Source of the DNA: Pseudomonas sp. dw_358
GTDB lineage: Bacteria; Pseudomonadota; Gammaproteobacteria; Pseudomonadales; Pseudomonadaceae
Length of the DNA: 64,000 bases
Assembly: GCF_018449655.1 (NCBI RefSeq)
Contig: NZ_JAAVUX010000011.1
Coordinates: 62,001-126,000, forward strand
Direction of reading: 5' to 3'
Every line of letters begins with the position of its first letter. Within the stretch, counting starts at the first letter, position 1. The notes beneath the pieces are model-generated. The model did not search any database. It saw only the letters and a list, made by a program, of their open reading frames with translations, and had not been told where the DNA came from. A program made the translations under genes and the position numbers. Shown one piece after another: positions 1 to 6,982 of the stretch.

Positions 1-1
1 C

Positions 2-202
2 ATCCTGCGCCTGAGTAAACAGCACGGCGAAGCGCGGCTGGAAGCCGCGTGCCAGCGGGCGCTGGCACTGGGCGCATGCAGCTACAAAAGCCTCGAATCG
101 ATCCTGCGCCAAGGGCTGGAGCGCCTGCCGCTGGCCCAGCAAAACCTGCCGCTACTGCCCGACGAGCACATCAACCTGCGTGGCCCGGGCTACTACCACT
201 GA
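2..202 (+). CDS. istA: IS21-family transposase IstA, C-terminal end (partial)
   Basis: Reading from base 2 gives an open frame of 66 codons ending in TGA at 200-202, with the closing residues HINLRGPGYYH that I recognise from IS21-family IstA transposases. The frame runs off the left edge of the window, so the DDE catalytic core lies outside. The stop is 20 bases before the istB start, the usual istA-istB arrangement. IstA is the DNA-strand-transfer transposase and needs the IstB ATPase for target use. Recognition is by sequence memory of the family tail and by the neighbour. Confidence 0.8.
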   Translation: MLRLSKQHGEARLEAACQRALALGACSYKSLESILRQGLERLPLAQQNLPLLPDEHINLRGPGYYH

Positions 203-222
203 CCTGAGAAAGGAGCTTCGAA

Positions 223-918
223 ATGCTACCGAATCCAACGCTCGACAAGCTACAAACCCTGCGCCTGCACGGCATGATCAAGTCGCTGGGCGAGCAACAC
301 GCAACGCCCGATATCAATGATTTGAGCTTCGATGAACGCCTCGGCCTGATGGTCGACCGTGAGGTGACCGAGCGCGAAGACGCCCGCCTGACTACTCGCC
401 TCAAAGCGGCGCGGTTGCGCCACAACGCCTGCCTGGAAGACATCGACTACCGCAGCCCGCGTGGCCTGGACAAGGCCATGATCCTGCAACTGGGCGGTGG
501 CCAGTGGCTGCGTGATGGCCTGAACTTGATCATCGGCGGGCCAACTGGCGTAGGCAAAACCTGGCTCGCCTGCGCGCTAGCCCACAAGGCCTGCCGCGAC
601 GGCTACAGCGTGCGTTACCTGCGCCTGCCGCGCTTGATGGAGGAGCTGGGCCTGGCCCATGGCGACGGCCGCTTCGCCAAACTGATGGCCGGCTACGCCA
701 AGACCGACCTGCTGATCCTGGACGACTGGGGCCTGGCACCGTTTACTGCCGCGCAACGACGCGACATGCTTGAGCTGCTGGACGACCGCTACGGCAACCG
801 CTCGACGCTGGTCACCAGCCAGATGCCGGTGGACAAATGGCATGCGCTGATCGGCGATCCGACCTTGGGCGACGCGATCCTCGACCGGCTGGTGCACAAC
901 GCTTATTGGGCGAGATAA
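223..918 (+). pseudogene. istB: IS21-family helper ATPase IstB, truncated at the C-terminus
   Basis: IstB is the DnaC/DnaA-like AAA+ ATPase that assists IS21 transposition. The frame starts at ATG 223 with a good AAGGAG ribosome site. It carries a Walker A (GGPTGVGKT, about residues 105-113), a Walker B (LLILDDWG, about 165-172) and an arginine-finger region ending ILDRLVHNA. Family members continue after HNA with about 15-25 more residues; here the frame ends abruptly in YWAR and a stop. The change falls at about base 909, exactly where the remnant of a flavin monooxygenase begins on the other strand. The right end of the element is therefore missing and the gene is probably non-functional or impaired. 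Confidence 0.8.
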
Positions 919-1166
919 TCGATGACATCGTCCCGGCTGGGAGTACCGTCGGCAACGGCTGGCATTGGCCAACCAGCGATTGAACTCCATGCAGAGGGTG
1001 AAAACAGCCGGAGTGAATCCCAAGCGTGCCGCCAGGCTCCTCCCGGCGCGGGCTCGGCATCGAGTAACACGTAGGACAGTCCCGTTCGCTTGAGAAAGTA
1101 CGCGACGCTGAGTGCGGATTGGCCGCCGCCGATAACCACAACATCCAGCTTCCGACTCTGACTCAC
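903..1166 (-). pseudogene. arsO: ArsO-like flavin-dependent monooxygenase, N-terminal remnant
   Basis: The remnant begins with a GTG start at 1166 preceded by an AGGAG site seven bases upstream. Its 87 residues open with the FAD-binding Rossmann motif VVVIGGGQSALS and continue through LLDAEPAPGGAWRHAW, typical of the flavin monooxygenases (ArsO) found at the end of pseudomonad ars operons. Such proteins are usually several hundred residues long; this one stops after DYLAQ where it meets the truncated istB, so the NADPH-binding and C-terminal parts are lost. It is the last gene of the ars operon. The FAD-protein identity is firm; the ArsO name rests on family resemblance and context. Confidence 0.7.
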
Positions 1167-1205
1167 TGTCGTGCTCCTATAGCCGCTGTAAATCGCCGTG
1201 AAGAC

Positions 1206-1628
1206 TCAGACTTTACGTCCATGCTCATCGATAACGACCTGGCCATCCTCTTTGACGAAACTGCCGCGTTGCGGTTGTGGAAGCAAGTCGAGGACAGCTT
1301 CCGATGGACGACACAACCGTGTACCCAGCGGTGTCACGACGATAGGGCGGTTGATCAGGATGGGATGCTCCATCATGGCATCAACGAGCTTTTCATCGCT
1401 CAGTGATGCGTTGCCCAGTCCCATTTCTTCGTAAGGCGTGCCCTTGATACGCAGCAGGGCTCGCACCTCAATCCCCATGTCCTGGATCAGCCTCACCAGC
1501 GTGGCGCGATCAGGTGGAGTTTTCAGGTATTCGATGACGGTCGGTTCTTCTCCGCTGTTCCGGATCAGTTCCAAGGTGTTTCGAGAGGTGCCACATTGTG
1601 GGTTGTGATAGATCGTGATCTGGCTCAT
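1206..1628 (-). CDS. arsC: glutaredoxin-dependent arsenate reductase ArsC
   Basis: ArsC of the plasmid R773 class reduces As(V) to As(III) using glutathione and glutaredoxin. From ATG 1628 (AAGGAA ribosome site) the protein has 140 residues, the family's normal length. The catalytic cysteine is Cys12 in IYHNPQCGTSRNT, and arginines expected of the arsenate site occur in ALLRIKGT and ILINRPIV. A longer frame upstream overlaps arsH and lacks family similarity, so the shorter start is preferred. It lies 19 bases after arsH and precedes the arsO remnant. This is one of three arsenate reductases in the operon and the only one of this fold. Confidence 0.93.
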   Translation of the reverse strand: MSQITIYHNPQCGTSRNTLELIRNSGEEPTVIEYLKTPPDRATLVRLIQDMGIEVRALLRIKGTPYEEMGLGNASLSDEKLVDAMMEHPILINRPIVVTPLGTRLCRPSEAVLDLLPQPQRGSFVKEDGQVVIDEHGRKV

Positions 1629-1647
1629 ACAATTCCTTGCCCAGGCA

Positions 1648-2361
1648 TTAAATGGAACGCTGATTGACGCGCTTGGATAACTCTTCGGCGGACTCTTTAC
1701 GCTCGGAATAGCGATCAACCAAATAGTCCTGACGATCCCGCAACAGCAGCGTGAACTTCATCAGTTCTTCCATCACGTCTACCAGGCGGTCGTAGTACGA
1801 GGATGGCTTCATACGGCCTGCCTCATCAAACTCGGTGAATGCCTTGGCGACGGAAGATTGGTTTGGGATGGTGAACATCCTCATCCATCGTCCCAGTACA
1901 CGCAGCTGATTGACCACGTTGAAAGACTGCGAGCCTCCGCAGACCTGCATTACCGCAAGGGTTTTTCCTTGCGTAGGTCGTACAGCTCCCATTGCTAGCG
2001 GAACCCAGTCGATTTGCGCCTTGAACACCGCGCTCATCGAGCCGTGCCGCTCAGGGGAACACCACACTTGTCCCTCTGACCACTGCATCAGCTCACGCAG
2101 CTCGGCCACTTTAGGGTGGGTGTCGGGAGCATCATCCGGTAGCGGCAGACCTGACGGATCGAAGATCCTGGTTTCGGCGCCAAACTGCTCCAGAAGACGT
2201 GCGGCCTCCTGTGTGACCAATCGGCTGAAAGAGCGCTCTCGTGTCGAGCCGTACAGGAGGAGGATTCGAGGTTTGTGGATCGACAGGGACGCCGGGGTCA
2301 GTTGCTCCAACGACGGGATATCGATCAGCTCGGCGTGTACGTTCGGCAATGTGTCTTGCAT
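1648..2361 (-). CDS. arsH: ArsH, NADPH-dependent FMN oxidoreductase of arsenic resistance
   Basis: ArsH proteins are FMN flavoproteins that oxidise trivalent methyl- and aryl-arsenicals and can act as quinone or chromate reductases. The start at ATG 2361 has a TAGGAG site six bases upstream and gives 237 residues. The flavodoxin-like FMN loop LLYGSTRERSFSR (about residues 34-46) is clear, followed by the ArsH blocks WCSPERHGSMSAVFKAQIDW and QVCGGSQSFNVVNQLR. It sits between the LMW-type arsC and the glutaredoxin-type arsC on the same strand. Confidence 0.95.
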   Translation of the reverse strand: MQDTLPNVHAELIDIPSLEQLTPASLSIHKPRILLLYGSTRERSFSRLVTQEAARLLEQFGAETRIFDPSGLPLPDDAPDTHPKVAELRELMQWSEGQVWCSPERHGSMSAVFKAQIDWVPLAMGAVRPTQGKTLAVMQVCGGSQSFNVVNQLRVLGRWMRMFTIPNQSSVAKAFTEFDEAGRMKPSSYYDRLVDVMEELMKFTLLLRDRQDYLVDRYSERKESAEELSKRVNQRSI

Positions 2362-2408
2362 ATAAACTCCTACGGCGGCGCCCAGCGGGGCGCTGCCTCG
2401 GTTGATCC

Positions 2409-2879
2409 TCAAAGCGAACCGATGCGGTTCAGTTCGGCTTTGAGCTGGTCAGTACTCATGGTCTTCAGCGGCAGGGCAAGAAATGCACTGACACGCTCGC
2501 GGATCTTGGCGAGCGTGGATTCAAACGCGCCTGTAATCTCGGCTTCCGATCCGGTAGCCTCGGACGGGTCGGCCAAGCCCCAGTGCGCCTTCAAGGCTGG
2601 CCCTAAGAAGATGGGGCACACTTCACCCGCTGCCCGATCACAGACGGTGATCACAATGTCTGGAGGCGAGCCTTCAAAAGCCTCCGAAGCCTTGCTGCTC
2701 AAGCCCGCCGTCGAAATACCTGCCGCCTCCAGCGTCTGTAATGCCCGTTGATTCACCCGGCCGCTGGGAAAACTTCCAGAGCTGACAGCTTCTACTCCTT
2801 CAGGCGCCAGGTGGTTGAAGAGTGCCTCGGACAGAATGCTGCGGCAGCTGTTGTGGGTGCACATGAACAAGACTTTCAT
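2409..2879 (-). CDS. arsC: arsenate reductase, low-molecular-weight phosphatase type (second copy in operon)
   Basis: This 156-residue protein belongs to the LMW protein-tyrosine-phosphatase-like arsenate reductases, which normally recycle through thioredoxin. The P-loop is CTHNSCR (Cys7 to Arg13). The two shuttle cysteines expected of the thioredoxin-coupled class are visible as Cys80 and Cys88 in TVCDRAAGEVCP, and the general-acid Asp lies in GLADPSEA. It is 16 bases downstream of arsB and just upstream of arsH. Its sequence is quite different from the LMW-type enzyme at the head of the operon, so the two are not a recent duplication. Confidence 0.92.
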   Translation of the reverse strand: MKVLFMCTHNSCRSILSEALFNHLAPEGVEAVSSGSFPSGRVNQRALQTLEAAGISTAGLSSKASEAFEGSPPDIVITVCDRAAGEVCPIFLGPALKAHWGLADPSEATGSEAEITGAFESTLAKIRERVSAFLALPLKTMSTDQLKAELNRIGSL

Positions 2880-2895
2880 CAGACGATTCCTTGAT

Positions 2896-4179
2896 TCAGA
2901 AACTAAGGCGCAATGCCAAGGCGGATAAGGTGGCGATGAGGATCGGTAGGGTCAGCACGATGCCGGTCTTGAAGTAGTAACCCCAACTGATCGTTATGTT
3001 CTTGCGTGCCAGCACGTGCAGCCACAACAGGGTGGCCAGGCTTCCGATTGGAGTGATCTTCGGGCCCAGGTCGCAGCCGATGATGTTGGCGTACACCATC
3101 GCTTGCTGGACGACGCCATCGACCTCGGCGGCATGAATGGACAAGGCGCCTACCAGAACGGTCGGCATGTTGTTCATGATCGAAGACAGCAATGCTGTTA
3201 GCAGCCCAGTGCCCAAGGAAGCGCCCCAGACACCGTACCCCGCGAATACGTTCAGGATCTGCGCGATATGGTCAGTCAGGCCGGCGTTCTTCAGGCCATA
3301 GACAACCAGGTACATACCCAAAGAAAAAATCACCACCTGCCAGGGCGCCTCTTTGAGCACTTTGCCTGTGTCGATGGCATGTCCACGAGCTGCAAACACG
3401 TAGAGAATGAGCGCGCACACCGCCGCAATAGCGCTGATGGGCACTCCCAAAGGTTCAATGACAAAGAAGCCGATCAACAGCAGAGCCAACACCCACCAGC
3501 CGGCTACAAAGGTAGCGCGGTCTCGAATGACCTCGCTCGGTTTCTGGAGTTGGTTGAGATCGTAGGTCTTTGGCATGTCTCTGCGGAAAAACCACATGAG
3601 CATGGCCAATGTGGCCGCCACGCTGACGATGTTCACAGGCACCATGACGGACGCGTATTCGCTGAACCCGATGCCGAAGTAGTCAGCAGAGACAATGTTG
3701 ACGAGGTTGGACACCACCAATGGCAGGCTTGCCGTGTCAGCGATAAACCCGGCAGCCATAACGAAGGCCAAGGTAGCAGCGGGTGAAAACCGCAACGCGA
3801 ACAGCATCGCAATCACAATTGGGGTAAGGATCAGGGCTGCCCCATCATTGGCGAACAGGGCCGAGACGGCAGCGCCCAGCAGAATGATGAAAGCGAAGAG
3901 CTTGCGCGTGCTGCCTGCACCCCAACGAGCAACATGCAGCGCGGCCCATTCAAAAAAACCTGCCTCATCAAGCAGAAGGCTGATGATGATGACGGCAATG
4001 AAAGTCGCCGTGGCATTCCAGACGATATGCCAGACCTCAGGGATGTCCCCGAGACTGACTACCCCGGTCACTAGGGCGAGCACTGCGCCGAAGGTTGCGC
4101 TCCAGCCCACACCAAGACCCTTGGGTTGCCAGATGACCAGCACGATGGTTGCGATGAAAATCAGTACGGCAAGTAGCAT
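2896..4179 (-). CDS. arsB: arsenite efflux permease ArsB
   Basis: ArsB is the inner-membrane As(III)/Sb(III)-proton antiporter. The 427-residue protein is close in length and sequence to E. coli ArsB. It begins with the hydrophobic MLLAVLIFIATIVLVIWQPKG and contains the family blocks LFANDGAALILTPIV, FIADTASLPLVVSNLVNIVSADYF, SSIMNNMPTVLVGALS and GCDLGPKITPIGSLATLLWLHVL, with about 11-12 membrane segments. A longer reading starting at 4239 would overlap arsR, so ATG 4179 is chosen. It follows arsR by 25 bases. No arsA ATPase is present, so it should work as a secondary carrier. Confidence 0.95.
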   Translation of the reverse strand: MLLAVLIFIATIVLVIWQPKGLGVGWSATFGAVLALVTGVVSLGDIPEVWHIVWNATATFIAVIIISLLLDEAGFFEWAALHVARWGAGSTRKLFAFIILLGAAVSALFANDGAALILTPIVIAMLFALRFSPAATLAFVMAAGFIADTASLPLVVSNLVNIVSADYFGIGFSEYASVMVPVNIVSVAATLAMLMWFFRRDMPKTYDLNQLQKPSEVIRDRATFVAGWWVLALLLIGFFVIEPLGVPISAIAAVCALILYVFAARGHAIDTGKVLKEAPWQVVIFSLGMYLVVYGLKNAGLTDHIAQILNVFAGYGVWGASLGTGLLTALLSSIMNNMPTVLVGALSIHAAEVDGVVQQAMVYANIIGCDLGPKITPIGSLATLLWLHVLARKNITISWGYYFKTGIVLTLPILIATLSALALRLSF

Positions 4180-4204
4180 TTCAGAAACTCTATTCGGGCG
4201 CAGA

Positions 4205-4561
4205 TCAGTTACAGACGGCCTGGTTGATAGGACGGCCATTCATGTCGCACAGACGTTTGGCTTCGGCTTCCAACCATTGCTGGTTCGCGTCCACAACATC
4301 TTTCAGGATCGCTGTAACCCACTCGGGCAGCTCGGGATGCAAGCGGTAGTAAACCCATTGGCCCTGGCGACGATCCATCAACAAGCCTGCTGAGCGAAGC
4401 AGCGCCAGGTGACGAGATATTTTGGGTTGGCTCTGGTCGAGTGCAGCGGTGAGTTCGCAAACGCACAACTCGCCCTCACTGACGATGAGGAGCGTGATCT
4501 TGGTTCGAGTGTCATCGGCCAGACACTTGAACAACGAGGTGGGGGTCATAGGCTCTGTCAT
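4205..4561 (-). CDS. arsR: ArsR, arsenite-responsive repressor of the ars operon
   Basis: ArsR/SmtB-family winged-helix repressor of 118 residues. The As(III)-sensing motif ELCVCEL (Cys33 and Cys35) precedes the recognition helix region SQPKISRHLALLRSAGLL, as in E. coli-type ArsR. The start overlaps the stop of the preceding LMW-type arsC by four bases, so the two genes are translationally coupled. ArsR is the second gene of the operon rather than the first. The palindromes at 4994-5032 are the likely binding sites. Confidence 0.95.
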   Translation of the reverse strand: MTEPMTPTSLFKCLADDTRTKITLLIVSEGELCVCELTAALDQSQPKISRHLALLRSAGLLMDRRQGQWVYYRLHPELPEWVTAILKDVVDANQQWLEAEAKRLCDMNGRPINQAVCN

Positions 4562-4980
4562 AGATCCTCCAGATGTTTGGTCTTGACCAATACGAAAAGC
4601 TTGATGCGTTCATGGATGTCATGAAGCGTATGGCGAAAGGCAGCAGGATCAGCGCTGGTGACGGGGTCTGGGAAATCCCAAGCGATGACTTCGCCAGCCC
4701 CCGGCATTGCCTGACACTCCCGTGCAGACTTGTCACAGAGCGTGATGACGTAATCGAATTTTTCGTCGCTGAACTCATCGATGGATTTACTGCGCAGTCC
4801 AGACGCATCCACCTCGACATTCTCCAAGGCTGCGACCGTCCGGGGATCAACACTGGATGGCTTTGAACCGGCGCTGAACGCTGCGAAGCGTGGGTCGGTA
4901 TGCCGTAGCAACGCCTCTGCTAACTGGGAGCGTGCAGAGTTCGCTACACAGACAAAAAGCACCTTGATTGGGGCGGACAT
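4558..4980 (-). CDS. arsC: arsenate reductase, low-molecular-weight phosphatase type, first gene of the ars operon
   Basis: An LMW phosphatase-fold protein with P-loop CVANSAR (Cys11 to Arg17), the pair Cys82/Cys89 in TLCDKSAREC (numbering almost the same as the pI258 enzyme), and acid-loop DFPDPVTSADP. These are the residues of thioredoxin-coupled arsenate reductases. An in-frame ATG at 4995 exists, but it lies within the operator and only about seven bases from the inferred transcription start. ATG 4980 (140 residues) is therefore preferred. It leads the operon and overlaps arsR by four bases. Confidence 0.87.
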   Translation of the reverse strand: MSAPIKVLFVCVANSARSQLAEALLRHTDPRFAAFSAGSKPSSVDPRTVAALENVEVDASGLRSKSIDEFSDEKFDYVITLCDKSARECQAMPGAGEVIAWDFPDPVTSADPAAFRHTLHDIHERIKLFVLVKTKHLEDL

Positions 4981-4993
4981 GGCGGTCTCACTC

Positions 4994-5037
4994 ATATTCG
5001 GAAAATCGAATATACGTAATTTCGGATATTCGGTAAA
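4994..5037 (-). promoter_or_regulatory. ars operon promoter with ArsR-type operator
   Basis: On the minus strand TTTACC (5037-5032) and TATATT (5014-5009) are 17 bases apart, a good sigma-70 promoter. Interleaved with it is a perfect inverted repeat, ATATTCG (4994-5000) and CGAATAT (5007-5013), and a third half-site ATATTCG (5026-5032). ATTCG/CGAAT repeats are the usual ArsR target, so binding here would block RNA polymerase. What is seen is the repeat and the promoter; the ArsR assignment is inference from family and position. Confidence 0.8.
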
Positions 5038-5088
5038 GCGTATGTGCTCGATATCGCCGCCTTCCTGCCTGCTCGGGCGTTGTAGCGC

Positions 5089-6294
5089 TCAGACTGCCGG
5101 ATGACTTTTCACCGGAAGGCGAAAGCTGATCGCGACGCAAACCGCGAGTAAGCAACAAAACATGATCAACAGCAGCAATGGGCCAAACGTGTCTAGCACC
5201 AATGCCGCCAGGATGGGGCCACACGCCTGAGCGATCAGTACCGGTCGGGCAAGCAATCCCATTCGCGATCCGTACCCCAGGGCACCAAACAAGGCCAGGG
5301 GCAGCGTGCCACGGGTAATCGTGAGAATGCCGTTCCCGGCTCCGTAGAGTGCAATGGCGACGAACGCGAGCCATGGCTTCCCGCAGGTCAGCAAGCCAAG
5401 CCCGAACAGGCAGAGCACAACGCCGATGCGTGCCGACCATGTGGGATGGAGGTTCCTGCCCATTGCGAACTCAGCGATCCGTGCTGCGACCTGGGCGGGG
5501 CCGATGACCATGCCTATCGCCAAGGCAACGGCGGTCACAATCCCCAACTGCTTGAGGGCATCCAGAAGATGTACAGAGATTCCCGATACAACCAGCGCGA
5601 GGACAGTCAGCATCGTGCCGATTAGCAGGAACAGAACTCGGGACTGACTTGAGTTGTGGGTAGTGGAAGTAGTGCTTCCAGTCACAACCGCTCGTAAAGG
5701 CTGTTTAGCGCTGCCAGGAATCATGAGAGCGTGGATAGGCAGTCCGATGAGCAAATGCGCGGCAGCAATGGATAGGCATGTTCCCCTCCAGCCGAGCCAT
5801 TCCTCCATTGCCGCAATGGCTGGCCAGCCCAACGTACTGGCGAAACCACCCAGCAAGGTCAATCCGGTGATTGATGTTCGAGCCCCCTCACCGAGAAGCC
5901 GACCTAGCGTTGAAAAGGCAGCGTCGTAAAGCCCTGCGGCCATTGCCACGCCGATCAAAGTCCATGCGAAGTAGTACGTCGGCAGGTTTTCAGCAACGCC
6001 CATGGTGGCTATGCCCACGGATAAAAGCAGTGAGCTACACGCCATTGCCGCCCGGCCACCATAGCGGTCAATGTGCCGCCCCACTGCGGGTGATGTTGCT
6101 CCCGCAACCAACATTCCCCAGGACAGTCCCCCAACAACACTGGTGATTGACCAGCCCGCATCCCTCGCGATGGGGGCCGCGAGAACAGCAGGCAAATAAT
6201 AGGTAGAACCCCATGCAAGAATTTGAGTGAAACCCATGGCCCAAACGAGCCGGGTGCGATGGGTGGCAGGGTGTAACGACTCAGGGAGGCTCAC
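5089..6294 (-). CDS. MFS transporter linked to the MarR/ArsN1-type module
   Basis: An inner-membrane permease of about 400 residues with roughly 12 hydrophobic segments. It has the MFS inter-helix signature in GRHIDRYGGRAAM, and opens after a short N-terminus with MGFTQILAWGSTYYLPAVLAAP. Substrate is unknown. It lies upstream of the ars operon on the same strand and diverges from a MarR-type regulator gene. The GTG at 6294 is chosen because the operator-like palindrome 6313-6329 then sits 18 bases before it, matching its placement at the two neighbouring genes; ATG 6237 is the alternative. With the ArsN1-type acetyltransferase nearby, a role in exporting a toxic amino-acid analogue or its acetylated product is a reasonable guess. 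Confidence 0.8.
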   Translation of the reverse strand: MSLPESLHPATHRTRLVWAMGFTQILAWGSTYYLPAVLAAPIARDAGWSITSVVGGLSWGMLVAGATSPAVGRHIDRYGGRAAMACSSLLLSVGIATMGVAENLPTYYFAWTLIGVAMAAGLYDAAFSTLGRLLGEGARTSITGLTLLGGFASTLGWPAIAAMEEWLGWRGTCLSIAAAHLLIGLPIHALMIPGSAKQPLRAVVTGSTTSTTHNSSQSRVLFLLIGTMLTVLALVVSGISVHLLDALKQLGIVTAVALAIGMVIGPAQVAARIAEFAMGRNLHPTWSARIGVVLCLFGLGLLTCGKPWLAFVAIALYGAGNGILTITRGTLPLALFGALGYGSRMGLLARPVLIAQACGPILAALVLDTFGPLLLLIMFCCLLAVCVAISFRLPVKSHPAV

Positions 6295-6312
6295 TCGCCA
6301 CGCTCGATTTTT

Positions 6313-6329
6313 GGTTGGTAGTGACAACA
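6313..6329 (-). promoter_or_regulatory. operator-like palindrome upstream of the MFS gene
   Basis: On the minus strand the site reads TGTTG-TCACTAC-CAACC. Sixteen bases of it are identical to the copy before the ArsN1-type gene (6952-6967). It lies 18 bases before the proposed GTG start. MarR-family dimers bind palindromes of this size, so this is a likely site for the adjacent regulator. Confidence 0.65.
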
Positions 6330-6350
6330 AGTTAGCGCGAGAGAATTCTT

Positions 6351-6381
6351 GCCGTCAACCAGCGCGAGATGAGTTGACGGC
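6351..6381. repeat. perfect 9-bp inverted repeat in the MFS/marR intergenic region
   Basis: GCCGTCAAC at 6351-6359 is matched by its exact reverse complement GTTGACGGC at 6373-6381 with a 13-base spacer. It lies between the two divergent start sites. It could be a second regulator site or a hairpin in one of the leaders. No T-run follows, so it is not an intrinsic terminator. Confidence 0.6.
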
Positions 6382-6400
6382 TCAGCGCCGCCACCCTTAC

Positions 6401-6417
6401 TGTTGCAGCTAACAACA
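6401..6417 (+). promoter_or_regulatory. operator-like palindrome upstream of the MarR-type gene
   Basis: TGTTG-CAGCTAA-CAACA has the same five-base arms and seven-base spacer as the copies before the MFS and ArsN1-type genes, but a different spacer sequence. It ends 14 bases before ATG 6432, the same distance as at the ArsN1-type gene, which suggests autoregulation. Confidence 0.65.
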
Positions 6418-6431
6418 AATTTGTGACGGTT

Positions 6432-6929
6432 ATGTCAAAGCGCAAAAATGAGCAGTTGAACCAGGATGCCGAGGATTTGTACGAAGCGGTAAACCAGCTT
6501 GTGCGCGTCTACCAGTTCCGAGATCGAGACCGAATCTGCTGCTACGACGTTTCGGTTACCCAATGCTATGCGGTCGAAACCCTGGTCAAGCAGGGCGCGC
6601 TTCGGCTCCAAGTGCTGGCTGAAGAGATGTTCTTGGACAAGAGCACGGCGAGCCGGGTAATCGATGCGCTCGAACGCAAGGGATATGTGTCACGCGTTGA
6701 AGATGATGAAGACCGTCGCGCTGTGAAAATCCAGGCAACTCAAGCGGGGAAAGAACTTTATGAAAAAATCAGAAGCGATCTGGTAGCCGAAGAGCGAGCA
6801 ATGATCGAAAACCTGTCAGTTGAAGCCAGACAAGGTGCTGTGAGCCTGCTGAGACAAATCACAAGAGCGACCGAAATCCGATGCGGTCTGGCGAATGAGC
6901 CTTGTTCGGATGCTATGCAGCGGGACTGA
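6432..6929 (+). CDS. MarR-family transcriptional regulator
   Basis: A 165-residue winged-helix protein. The helix-turn-helix region reads LQVLAEEMFLDKSTASRVIDALERKGYV and the wing is RVEDDEDRRAVKIQATQAG, the classic MarR layout, with helical dimerisation ends. An upstream in-frame GTG at 6423 is possible, but ATG 6432 keeps the 14-base spacing from the palindrome. It is transcribed away from the MFS gene and toward the ArsN1-type acetyltransferase, 53 bases downstream. Three copies of one palindrome at these three genes make it the likely local regulator. The inducing ligand cannot be read from the sequence. Confidence 0.9.
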   Translation: MSKRKNEQLNQDAEDLYEAVNQLVRVYQFRDRDRICCYDVSVTQCYAVETLVKQGALRLQVLAEEMFLDKSTASRVIDALERKGYVSRVEDDEDRRAVKIQATQAGKELYEKIRSDLVAEERAMIENLSVEARQGAVSLLRQITRATEIRCGLANEPCSDAMQRD

Positions 6930-6951
6930 ACTCCCTCTTTTTTTCGCAAAA

Positions 6952-6968
6952 TGTTGTCACTACCAACA
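6952..6968 (+). promoter_or_regulatory. operator-like palindrome upstream of the ArsN1-type gene
   Basis: TGTTG-TCACTAC-CAACA lies in the 53-base gap between the MarR-type and acetyltransferase genes and ends 14 bases before ATG 6983. Having its own operator copy suggests the acetyltransferase is transcribed from its own regulated promoter as well as by read-through. Confidence 0.65.
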
Positions 6969-6982
6969 GAATGGAATCACTC

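Noticed and set aside
577..1023. 148-codon frame opposite istB
   Set aside because: Lies antisense to a recognised ATPase and crosses the IS junction; a high-GC shadow.
3268..4393. long plus-strand frames opposite arsB
   Set aside because: arsB is intact with all its membrane segments; these frames are shadows.
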